Assembly: GCA_003022435.1 (NCBI GenBank)
Contig: PXUA01000015.1
Location: forward strand, 248,001-312,000
DNA from: Bacteroidetes bacterium SW_9_63_38
GTDB lineage: Bacteria; Bacteroidota; Rhodothermia; Rhodothermales; Salinibacteraceae
Reading direction: 5' to 3'
DNA: 64,000 nt
Position 1 is the stretch's first letter. The number at the start of each line of letters is the position of its first letter. A model generated the notes under the pieces. The model saw only the letters and a list, made by a program, of their open reading frames with translations, had not been told where the DNA came from and searched no databases. The translations under genes and the position numbers were made by a program. Positions 38,702-46,437 of the stretch are shown one piece after another.

Positions 38702-39724
38702 CTACGCCGACCGCCGATCCGCAACCCGATCCGCAACGACCTCGGCAAACTCGGTGGTGCTCGCCTCGCCTCCCACGTCCGGCGTCAGCGATGTCTGCTC
38801 ACGGTAGAGGGTCAGCAGTGATTCGTCGATCGCGTCGGCGGCCGCCTCCTCGTCCAGGTGCCGGAGCATCATCGTGGCCGACTTCATGAGGGCCGTCGGG
38901 TTGGCCACGTTCTGCCCGGCAATGTCGGGCGCGCTCCCGTGCACGGCCTCGAAGACCGCGTGGTCGTCCCCCACGTTGGCCCCTGCCGTCACCCCGAGCC
39001 CGCCAATCAGCCCGGCGCCGAGATCACTGAGAATGTCCCCGAACAGGTTCGTGCTTACGATGCAGTCGTAGCGGTCCGGGTGCATCACCAGCTCCATGCA
39101 GAGCGCGTCGATGATGCGGTCATCGAACGTGATGTCCGGGTAGTCCTCCGCAATCTCGCGACCGATTTCCAGAAAGAGGCCGGAGGTTTTCTTGAGGATG
39201 TTGGCCTTGTGGGCCAGCGTCACCCGCTCACGGTCGTGCCGCCGGGCATACTCAAAACAAAACCGCAGAATCTGCTCCGTCCCCTGGCGCGTCACCCGTG
39301 CGATGGAGTCCGCAATCTGGAGCCGTTCGTCGAAATGCTCGATGCCGGAATACAGGCCCTCGATATTCTCGCGCACAATGACGAGGTCCACGTCGTCGAA
39401 GCGAGTGTCGAGCCCCGGGATGGTGGCACAAGGACGAACGTTGGCGTATAGATTGAGGTGCTGGCGGAGCTGTACATTCACACTCGTAAAACCCTCGCCC
39501 ACAGGCGTCGTCACCGGCCCCTTTAGGGCCACCCCCGTCGACTCGATCGACGCCAGCACGTCGGGAGGCAGTGCGGGCCGCCCCCGTTCGACCGCCATCT
39601 GGCCCAGCACCTGGTGCCGGTCCCAGTCAAAGTCAATGCCCGTTGCCTCCAGCACCGTCACGGTGGCGTCCGTAACCTCAGGACCAATTCCATCACCGGG
39701 AAGAAGAGTGACACGGTGTGCCAT
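38702..39724 (-). CDS. NAD-dependent isocitrate dehydrogenase family protein
   Basis: 340-residue decarboxylating dehydrogenase of the isocitrate/isopropylmalate family. LLPGDGIGPEV, the substrate-binding VRENIEGLYSGIEH with the catalytic Tyr, THKANILKK-type AHKANILKKTSG, NLFGDILSDLGAGLIGG and FEAVHGSAPDIAGQNVANP are present. The VNVQLRQHLNLYANVRP and ENIEGLYSG combination favours the NAD-isocitrate dehydrogenase (or homoisocitrate dehydrogenase) side over LeuB. A rho-independent terminator separates it from the exbD gene upstream. Confidence 0.85.
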   Translation of the reverse strand: MAHRVTLLPGDGIGPEVTDATVTVLEATGIDFDWDRHQVLGQMAVERGRPALPPDVLASIESTGVALKGPVTTPVGEGFTSVNVQLRQHLNLYANVRPCATIPGLDTRFDDVDLVIVRENIEGLYSGIEHFDERLQIADSIARVTRQGTEQILRFCFEYARRHDRERVTLAHKANILKKTSGLFLEIGREIAEDYPDITFDDRIIDALCMELVMHPDRYDCIVSTNLFGDILSDLGAGLIGGLGVTAGANVGDDHAVFEAVHGSAPDIAGQNVANPTALMKSATMMLRHLDEEAAADAIDESLLTLYREQTSLTPDVGGEASTTEFAEVVADRVADRRSA

Positions 39725-39757
39725 GGACTCAGAAACCGGTTGTTGAGAAAGACCGCA

Positions 39758-39788
39758 AACAAAAAAGCCCTGCCAAAAGGCAGAGCTA
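39758..39788 (-). terminator. Rho-independent terminator after the exbD genes
   Basis: On the minus strand a stem AGCTCTGCC/GGCAGGGCT (one mismatch, TTTT loop) is followed by a run of T. It lies between the stop of the second exbD gene (39814) and the isocitrate dehydrogenase start. Confidence 0.8.
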
Positions 39789-39813
39789 TTTCTTCCGAAA
39801 TAGAATACGGTGC

Positions 39814-40266
39814 TTACTCGGGCGGGTTCTCCCGATTCGACGAATAGTTGATGCGCAGCGCCCCGGCCTCCCGGAGCTCCTGCTGCACCTCGTTCACGAT
39901 GCCCATCTCCGACTCCTCGTCCACCTTCAACGACGCAATGAGCTTCGGCTGCTCCTGCAGCTTGTTGTACATGATGTTGCGGATGGCCGTCCGCTTTTCA
40001 ATCAGGGCGTCGTCAATCTGAATCGCCGTCTCGCCCTGCTCCTCCCCCGTCTTGATCGGCCCGATGTGGATCTTTGAGATCAGGCGCTTCTGATCAATTT
40101 TCGTCAGGGCCTCGGCCTGCGGCAGCCGGGTGCGCACCTTGATGTTCTGCTCCCGCAAGACCGTCGAGACCATGAAGAAGATCAGCAGCATGAACACAAT
40201 GTCAGGGAGGGACGCAGTTGTAAACTCCGGATCTGTGTCCGTGCTGCGGCGCTGAAAGCGAGCCAT
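39814..40266 (-). CDS. exbD: ExbD/TolR-family biopolymer transport protein (second copy)
   Basis: 150 residues: a short cytoplasmic N-terminus, one membrane helix (LPDIVFMLLIFFMVSTVLRE) containing the proton-relay Asp (Asp23), and a periplasmic domain (KVRTRLPQAEALTKIDQKRL onward). Works with the ExbB proton channel to energise outer-membrane transport. Last gene of the ExbB-small protein-ExbD-ExbD cluster, 96 bp after the first ExbD; a terminator follows. Confidence 0.92.
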   Translation of the reverse strand: MARFQRRSTDTDPEFTTASLPDIVFMLLIFFMVSTVLREQNIKVRTRLPQAEALTKIDQKRLISKIHIGPIKTGEEQGETAIQIDDALIEKRTAIRNIMYNKLQEQPKLIASLKVDEESEMGIVNEVQQELREAGALRINYSSNRENPPE

Positions 40267-40362
40267 GAAGCGGTAGGGTCAATCGGAAACGTCTCAGACG
40301 AAAGCGGGCCGTCATCCCGAGTGCATGTGCACCGCGGCGGGATGGAGCTTGCAGAGTTGGAA

Positions 40363-40965
40363 TCAATCTCCGGTATCGGGCTCCGCAATGGAAATCTGAG
40401 CCCCGAAAGCATCGCGAATCTTGTTCGGGTCGCCCGGCTCAAGCGTATTGTAGTATTCCTGGTAGCTGCTGTAGGTCTTCGCCAGCCCCACGGACTCGCC
40501 CTGCGGCGTCTGTCCGGTGCGCGCGATCTGGGTCCAGATTTCGCGATACGACATCCAGACCTCATCCAGCACGTCGATGTAGGTGCTGTAGGGCGTCTTG
40601 GTGTCCGTCTTGATGGAGATCACCGCATCGCTGGGACTGTCCGACAGGTCGGGCGATTCCCCGTAATTCAGAATGTGCTTCTTCACCCGTCTCCGAAGCT
40701 GGGCGATATCTGCCGGCTCCTCCTCGACAAGCAGTTCTCCTTTGGCATTCACCAGAATCTTGAACAGATTCCGCTCCTTCACCGGCGGGGGCTTCTGGTC
40801 GGGATCGAGCTTCGGCGGTAGCGTCATGCCGATCCCGGTGTCCACGTTGATCGTGGTCGTCACCAGAAAGAAAATAAGCAGGAGAAACGCGATGTCGGCC
40901 ATTCCGGCCGTCGGGATCTCCGCCTCTTCCCGGTCCTCGCGTCGTTTTTCAAGCAGTCCAGGCAT
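40363..40965 (-). CDS. exbD: ExbD/TolR-family biopolymer transport protein (first copy)
   Basis: 200 residues from ATG 40965 (MPGLLEKRREDREEAEIPTA). One membrane helix with the conserved Asp (GMADIAFLLLIFFLVTTTIN), then a periplasmic domain longer than usual (PPKLDPDQKPPPVKERNLFK and beyond), with an acidic C-terminus. The two ExbD proteins differ markedly in length and sequence, so they are not a recent duplication. Probably form a mixed periplasmic assembly with the same ExbB. Confidence 0.92.
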   Translation of the reverse strand: MPGLLEKRREDREEAEIPTAGMADIAFLLLIFFLVTTTINVDTGIGMTLPPKLDPDQKPPPVKERNLFKILVNAKGELLVEEEPADIAQLRRRVKKHILNYGESPDLSDSPSDAVISIKTDTKTPYSTYIDVLDEVWMSYREIWTQIARTGQTPQGESVGLAKTYSSYQEYYNTLEPGDPNKIRDAFGAQISIAEPDTGD

Positions 40966-41149
40966 AATACCGGTTCCAAGTGAAAGGATCTGCATGCGTC
41001 TGGAAACGCCCCCGGTGCTCGCATCGTGCCGTCACGGCCAGCCGTCAGAGTTCATCGACCTGCTCGGCTGCCGTCTTCCGACGGGCCGGGCCGTCGGTTC
41101 ATGCCCCTCCGCGATGCCAACACCAAGACGGAACGGGGGCGCGACGACA

Positions 41150-41434
41150 CTACTCGAAGGCGCCTCGAACAAACTGGCGCCCCCCCGCCCCGACCATGGC
41201 AAGGAGAAGCACAGCGAAAAGGACCGCGAGCGTATACATCCCAGCCTCCGCCCAGCTCCCCATCACGGCACGCAGCGCCACGAAAACTCCCCCCGGCAGC
41301 GCAACGAGGCCGACCGTCAGGGTCTCCACCTTTCCGTACCAGAGGCTGCGCAGCCCAGCGGCCGCGATGCCAAAGACGCTGAGCCCCACCAGCGCGAGGG
41401 CACTCCACAGGGCAAAGGGCAGAACATAATTCAT
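41150..41434 (-). CDS. Small membrane protein of the ExbB-ExbD cluster
   Basis: 94 residues with about three hydrophobic segments (YVLPFALWSALALVGLSVFG, TVGLVALPGGVFVALRAVMG, MYTLAVLFAVLLLAMVGAGG). No family recognised. It lies between exbB (59 bp upstream) and the first exbD on the same strand, so it may be an accessory subunit of the channel; this is inferred from position only. Confidence 0.68.
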   Translation of the reverse strand: MNYVLPFALWSALALVGLSVFGIAAAGLRSLWYGKVETLTVGLVALPGGVFVALRAVMGSWAEAGMYTLAVLFAVLLLAMVGAGGRQFVRGAFE

Positions 41435-41493
41435 GACAACACAGTCGTTCGTTCGAGAGGCACCGGCATTCCGACAGCGTTCCCGGCACGCGG

Positions 41494-42249
41494 CTACTGA
41501 TTCTCCCCGAGGGCCTCCGGGACGGCCCTCTCGCTGGTGATGGACTCATCCTGCTCCAGCGCCACGAGTGCGTCCACCAGTTCAATCGACGCGTCCTCCA
41601 TCTCGGCCACGATGCGATCGATCTTAGACACCGCGTAGTTGTAGAAGAACTGCAGGATGACGGCCACGATCAGCCCGAAGGCCGTGGTGAGAAGGGCCAC
41701 CTTGATGCCCCCTGCCACCAGCCGCGGCGAGATGTCGCCGGCCGTCTCAATGGCGTCAAAGGCCTGAATCATGCCGATGACGGTCCCGAGAAAGCCCAAC
41801 ATCGGCGCGACGCTGATGAAGAGGGAGAGCCAGACGAGGCCCCGCTCCAGGAAGCTCATTTCGATGGAGCCGTAGGAGACGACCGCCTCCTCCACAGCGT
41901 CGACGCCCTCATCGGCCCGGAGCAGCCCGGCCTGAAAGACCGACGCCACCGGCCCCCGCTCCCGAGCGCACACATCCTCGGCGGCGGCGATGCCGTCCTT
42001 TTCTAACGCCTCCTTCACGCGACCCACGAAGTCGTCGGTGTCGATGTCCGCGAGGTTCAACGAGATAATGCGCTCAAACGAGATGGCAAGCCCGATAATG
42101 AGACAGACGAGGACCGGCCACATCCAGGGCCCGCCTTCATTGAACCGTTCCACAAGCACGTTGATAGCCCCTCCGTTCCCGCCCCCGGCTTGGGCCGCCT
42201 GCGGCATCAACAGAAGCAGTTGGACCGCCAGTGTATCCAAAATGACCAT
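41494..42249 (-). CDS. exbB: ExbB/TolQ/MotA-family proton channel protein
   Basis: 251 residues with three membrane helices (WPVLVCLIIGLAISFERII, VWLSLFISVAPMLGFLGTVI and AGGIKVALLTTAFGLIVAVI). The diagnostic MLGFLGTVIGMIQAFDAIE and LLTTAFGLIVAVILQFFYNY motifs are intact. Uses the proton gradient with ExbD to power TonB-dependent transport or a related process. No tonB is in the window. First gene of the cluster; 568 bp without genes lies upstream. Confidence 0.93.
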   Translation of the reverse strand: MVILDTLAVQLLLLMPQAAQAGGGNGGAINVLVERFNEGGPWMWPVLVCLIIGLAISFERIISLNLADIDTDDFVGRVKEALEKDGIAAAEDVCARERGPVASVFQAGLLRADEGVDAVEEAVVSYGSIEMSFLERGLVWLSLFISVAPMLGFLGTVIGMIQAFDAIETAGDISPRLVAGGIKVALLTTAFGLIVAVILQFFYNYAVSKIDRIVAEMEDASIELVDALVALEQDESITSERAVPEALGENQ

Positions 42250-42817
42250 AAGTGGATATTACTCTCGAATCAATGATTGATGCGTTCGGAAGAGGCTAGC
42301 GGACGTGCATAGCGAGGCTATGCGGCACAACTGAGGCGATAGAAATTGTAAATTTCGTGACGCAGCCGACCCGTTGAATACGTCTCTGCCCTCCGATTTC
42401 GATTTTAGCTGCGCACGGTTCTCAACAGACTGAAGAACGCCGCTTACGTACGTTCTCACGGATCGGTACTTCCGTCCAGATCGCTCGCGTGGAGAATACT
42501 CAGTGTCGCCCGACGCTGGCAAATGCTAACGATTGTGGCGTCCGATGACCGAGACTCGAAACCGTCGGACCAGTTGTGCAATGTCACTGGAGGCAGAACG
42601 GATCGATGACCGCTTTCACAAGGGGTCGTTGGCAAGGACCTCCGTTCGGTCCGCCGACGACGCCCCGGGCAGTGCACAACGGATCCCACAGGGCACACAC
42701 TGACCCGCCTGTGTGGGTCGGCCGGGTCACATCCGTCGGACTAGTATAGAGAGCCCGTGAGAGCATGTCAACGGACGTAATCCAGCCATAATATCATTCG
42801 GTCTTCCTTCACGCTTC
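42250..42817. other. Intergenic region, no gene seen
   Basis: 568 bp between the start of exbB and the end of the S41 protease gene. It holds a small perfect inverted repeat (GAAATT/AATTTC, near 42340) and AT-richer stretches fitting an exbB promoter region, but nothing I can name. Confidence 0.5.
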
Positions 42818-44443
42818 CTACTTAATCGGGTAGCGCTCCGCCCATGCTCGCGCCGTATCCCAGGACTGCAGGGCCTGCTGCACGACGGGGTCGCTCCGAT
42901 TCTGAATGCGACGCCGCATGTCTTCGCCGAATAAGCGTTGGCCCACATACGCTTTGATCGTCGCTTCGACAGCGGGCCGTGCGGCCGATATCTCCGCCGT
43001 CGTAAAGTCGGAGGCGCTTCCCCCCGTAGAATCCGCCTCTGAAACGCCGCGGGCGGCAGCAGCCTGGACAAAAGCGTCGTAGGTCGAATCCGGCAGCGCA
43101 AAGTCGTACACGAACGCCTCCTCGCGCCCTCCCCACCGGCGACGCAGCGAATCGGCACGGGCATCGGTCCACTGCCGCGCAAAGCTGCGGAGAAGGTCGG
43201 CCGACGAGACCGCCGTCCAGTAGGGTGAGCGATCCGGAGCAGTCACGACGCGATCCGGCTGAATCCCGCCCCCGCCGATGACGGGGCGTCCGGCGTCGGT
43301 CCGGTGCACGAGCGAATCCACCACCTCCGACGGGTCTCGATCCGTCGTCGAGAGCGAGTCGCGGTCCTGCCCGTGCGGGCGCTGAAGAAGCCGTCCCGAC
43401 GGCGTATAGAATCGGGCCACGGTGAGCCGGAGCGTGCTCCCGTCCCCGAGTCCAAACTGCCGCTGAATCAGCCCCTTTCCGAACGTGCGCCGCCCCATGA
43501 TCAGGGCCCGGTCGTGATCCTGCAGCGCCCCGGCCACAATCTCGCTGGCGGACGCCGAGCGTTCGTCGACGAGCACAATGACGGGCTTCCGCTCAAACCG
43601 TCCTTCGGTCGTCGCGTACCGGGCGCCGCCGTACCCCTCGTGCCGACTGCGCGCCTCCACGATCAGTTGGTCGTCCACCAGAAACGCGTCGGCCACCTTC
43701 TCGGCCATCGACATGAGCCCGCCGGAATTGCCCCGCAGATCCAGCACCAGACGCTCCATACCCTCGTCCTCCAGGCGGTCCAGCGCGTCGGTCACTTCGC
43801 GGTGGGTGGGTTCCGCAAACCGCTCCAGACGGATGTATCCCGTCCGGTCCTCGATCATGTAGGTGGCCGGCACCGTCTCCAGCGGCACCGTATCTCGCGT
43901 GATGGTGGTCTGCACCGGGGCGTCCGCGCCGGGACGCCGGAGCGTCACGTTCACCCGGCTCCCTTGCGGTCCCTTTAGCCGACGCTGGATCTTTTCGTGC
44001 GGCCACCCGACGGCACTCGTGTCGTTGACCTCTACGATCCGGTCCCCCGCCCGGAGCCCCGCTTCGGCACTTGGGCCCTCCTCAACCACTGACACCACCG
44101 CGATTGTATCCTTATTGCGAGGGCCGTCAATCAGCTCGTAGCTGATGCCAATGCCCTCAAACGAGCCGCGGAACGACTCTTTGACCTGCGTCATCCGGTC
44201 GGCGGAGATATACACGGAAAATGGATCGAGCGACTCGGTCATCCCACTGATCGACGCCCGAACCAAGCTATCAGCTGAGAGCGGCTCGACATAGGACGTC
44301 CGAATCGTCTCGTACGCCGACCGAAGCGTCTGCACTCCCTTCGACTGCGCATCCGTCGGCTCGGGTTTGTGCGTCCACTTCCCCACGAGCCCTCCAATCA
44401 GAATCAATCCCAGCCCCGCCAGCAGATAGCGTGTGCGTGTCAT
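42818..44443 (-). CDS. S41 family C-terminal processing peptidase
   Basis: Serine protease of the CtpA/Prc type, 541 residues from ATG 44443 (MTRTRYLLAGLGLILIGGLV); ATG 44482 in the same frame is an alternative. One N-terminal membrane anchor puts the body in the periplasm. The PDZ domain follows (VVEEGPSAEAGLRAGDRIVE), then the catalytic domain with Ser in LVDERSASASEIVAGAL and Lys in GRRTFGKGLIQRQFG. DLRGNSGGLMSMAEKVADAF is also typical. The last 150 residues form a helical tail. Confidence 0.92.
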   Translation of the reverse strand: MTRTRYLLAGLGLILIGGLVGKWTHKPEPTDAQSKGVQTLRSAYETIRTSYVEPLSADSLVRASISGMTESLDPFSVYISADRMTQVKESFRGSFEGIGISYELIDGPRNKDTIAVVSVVEEGPSAEAGLRAGDRIVEVNDTSAVGWPHEKIQRRLKGPQGSRVNVTLRRPGADAPVQTTITRDTVPLETVPATYMIEDRTGYIRLERFAEPTHREVTDALDRLEDEGMERLVLDLRGNSGGLMSMAEKVADAFLVDDQLIVEARSRHEGYGGARYATTEGRFERKPVIVLVDERSASASEIVAGALQDHDRALIMGRRTFGKGLIQRQFGLGDGSTLRLTVARFYTPSGRLLQRPHGQDRDSLSTTDRDPSEVVDSLVHRTDAGRPVIGGGGIQPDRVVTAPDRSPYWTAVSSADLLRSFARQWTDARADSLRRRWGGREEAFVYDFALPDSTYDAFVQAAAARGVSEADSTGGSASDFTTAEISAARPAVEATIKAYVGQRLFGEDMRRRIQNRSDPVVQQALQSWDTARAWAERYPIK

Positions 44444-44718
44444 CTGGTTGGCGCTGTTAAGCAGAGGTGCTACAGCGATCAAGTCATTGTATTTATCACG
44501 GCAAGGCGAGATCCCCCGGTTGGCGTCCGTTTCTTCATTGTTGTGCCCTGTCGTCGTTGTGCCCTGTCTTCCCAGCTGTCCCAGCTCGTCCGAATCTCAT
44601 CAAGGGTGTTCCTACAGGCGGGGCCCCCATTGGAATCCCCCGGTGCGGCGCCTATCTTTTAGAGAGGAGACTTCTTCGTTGTGCCGTGTGCACTGTTTCT
44701 CTTGCTCTCTGGACTTCT

Positions 44719-46392
44719 ATGACGAACAAAGACATTGGGGCTGTTCTCGAGGAGACGGCCGACCTCATTGAACTGACGGACGGCAACCCGCATCGTGCCC
44801 GGGCCTTCTCACGGGCCGCCCGCGCCCTCGGCGCCCTCGACGACGCCGTCCCGAAGCGCCTCTCCGACGGCAGCCTCTCGGACGTGGACGGCATCGGCGA
44901 CGCGATGGTCGACCACGTGACCGACATTGTCGAGACGGGAACCTTTCCCCTCCACGACGAGCTCCTGAACGCCCTTCCCCCCGGGCTGCTCGATGTCCTC
45001 AAGGTGAACGGGCTCGGCACCAAGCGCACCCGTCGGCTCTGGCAGGAGCTGGAGATCACATCGCTCGACGAGCTGGAGAGGGCCGCTACCGACGATCACA
45101 TTACCTCCCTCAGCGGCTTCGGTCCCAAAACGCAACAAAACATTCTCGAGAACCTTCGGCAACTCCGGGCCTACGAGGACAAGTGGCGACTCGCGGACGC
45201 CTGGTCGGCGGCCGCCTCCGTCCGTAATTCGCTCCGGGCCCTCGACGCTGTTGAGCGGGCTGAATTCACCGGCGCCCTCCGCCGACACCGCGAAATCGTC
45301 GAGCACATCGACCTGATCGTATCGACGACGGCCCCGGAGGTGGTGAGCGACTGGATCGCGGAGCAGGTCGAGACCCCCCCAACCCGCGACGACGGCGTTC
45401 TCAGCGCCACGCTGCCCGACGGCATTCCACTCCGGCTCCACTGGACCACGCCCGACACGTTCGGTACCGAGTGGTGGCGCACCACCGGGACCGCCGCTCA
45501 CGTCGGCGCCTGGACCGACCGGTTCGGCGCCCCCGACGTCCACGCGACCGAAGACGCGCTCTTCGGGGCAGTTGACCTGCCCGTCATCCCGCCCGAGCTC
45601 CGCGCGCACAACGGCGAACTGGATGCAGCCGCCGTCGGTACCCTGCCGAACCTCCTCACTGTCGACGATCTACAGGGCTGTCTGCACAACCACTCCACCT
45701 ACAGCGACGGCGCCGACTCGCTGTCTGCCATGGCCGAAGCTGCCGAAGCCCTCGGCTACTCCTACTTCGGCATCTGCGACCACAGCCAGTCCCTCCAGAT
45801 TGCGAGCGGCCTCTCACCAGCCGAAGTACGCCAACAGCACGACGAGGTCCAGGCCCTCAACGACGAGAGGGACGAGGTCCGTGTTTTTCACGGCATCGAA
45901 AGCGACATCTTGAAGGACGGGTCCCTCGACTACGAGGAGGACGTGCTGGCCCTCTTCGACTTTGTCGTCGCCAGTGTGCATACCGGCTTCAGTATGACGG
46001 AGGTCGAGGCCACCGACCGCGTGGTGACGGCCGTCGAGAACCCGCATACCCGCATCCTGGGTCACCCCACCGGACGCCTCCTGCTCTCGCGAGAGGGATA
46101 TCCCCTGGACCATGAGCGGGTCATCGAGGCGTGCGCGGCCCACGATGTCGCGATCGAATTGAACGCCAACCCATACCGTCTGGACCTGGATTGGCGCTGG
46201 GTGCACCGCGCCACGGACGCCGGGGTGCTCATCTCGATCAACCCGGACGCCCACGCCACCGCCGAACTGGAGTATGTGGCGTGGGGGGTCCGCGTCGGAC
46301 GAAAGGGATGGCTTACGCCCGGCCAGTGCCTGAACGCCAAGTCGCAATCCGACTTCGCGGCATGGGCGGATCAAGGCCCCGACACGGCGTAG
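44719..46392 (+). CDS. PolX-like protein with PHP phosphoesterase domain
   Basis: 557 residues from ATG 44719. Domain order matches bacterial PolX: an 8-kDa-like helical domain with helix-hairpin-helix motifs (DVDGIGDAMVDHV, VNGLGTKRTRRLW, LSGFGPKTQQNIL), a nucleotidyltransferase-like region (about 180-310), and a C-terminal PHP domain (LHNHSTYSDGADSLSAMAEA, ICDHSQSL, GIESDIL, ELNANPYRLDLDWRWV, SINPDAHAT). The PHP metal ligands look intact. The polymerase active site does not: the usual GDIDxL is EHIDLIV and no GSKEHN-like motif is seen. Probably an exonuclease or phosphoesterase without polymerase activity. Confidence 0.85.
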   Translation: MTNKDIGAVLEETADLIELTDGNPHRARAFSRAARALGALDDAVPKRLSDGSLSDVDGIGDAMVDHVTDIVETGTFPLHDELLNALPPGLLDVLKVNGLGTKRTRRLWQELEITSLDELERAATDDHITSLSGFGPKTQQNILENLRQLRAYEDKWRLADAWSAAASVRNSLRALDAVERAEFTGALRRHREIVEHIDLIVSTTAPEVVSDWIAEQVETPPTRDDGVLSATLPDGIPLRLHWTTPDTFGTEWWRTTGTAAHVGAWTDRFGAPDVHATEDALFGAVDLPVIPPELRAHNGELDAAAVGTLPNLLTVDDLQGCLHNHSTYSDGADSLSAMAEAAEALGYSYFGICDHSQSLQIASGLSPAEVRQQHDEVQALNDERDEVRVFHGIESDILKDGSLDYEEDVLALFDFVVASVHTGFSMTEVEATDRVVTAVENPHTRILGHPTGRLLLSREGYPLDHERVIEACAAHDVAIELNANPYRLDLDWRWVHRATDAGVLISINPDAHATAELEYVAWGVRVGRKGWLTPGQCLNAKSQSDFAAWADQGPDTA

Positions 46393-46437
46393 TCTCGGAC
46401 TGCTCTGCCTCCCTTTCCATCCGTCGCTTCCGGTTTC

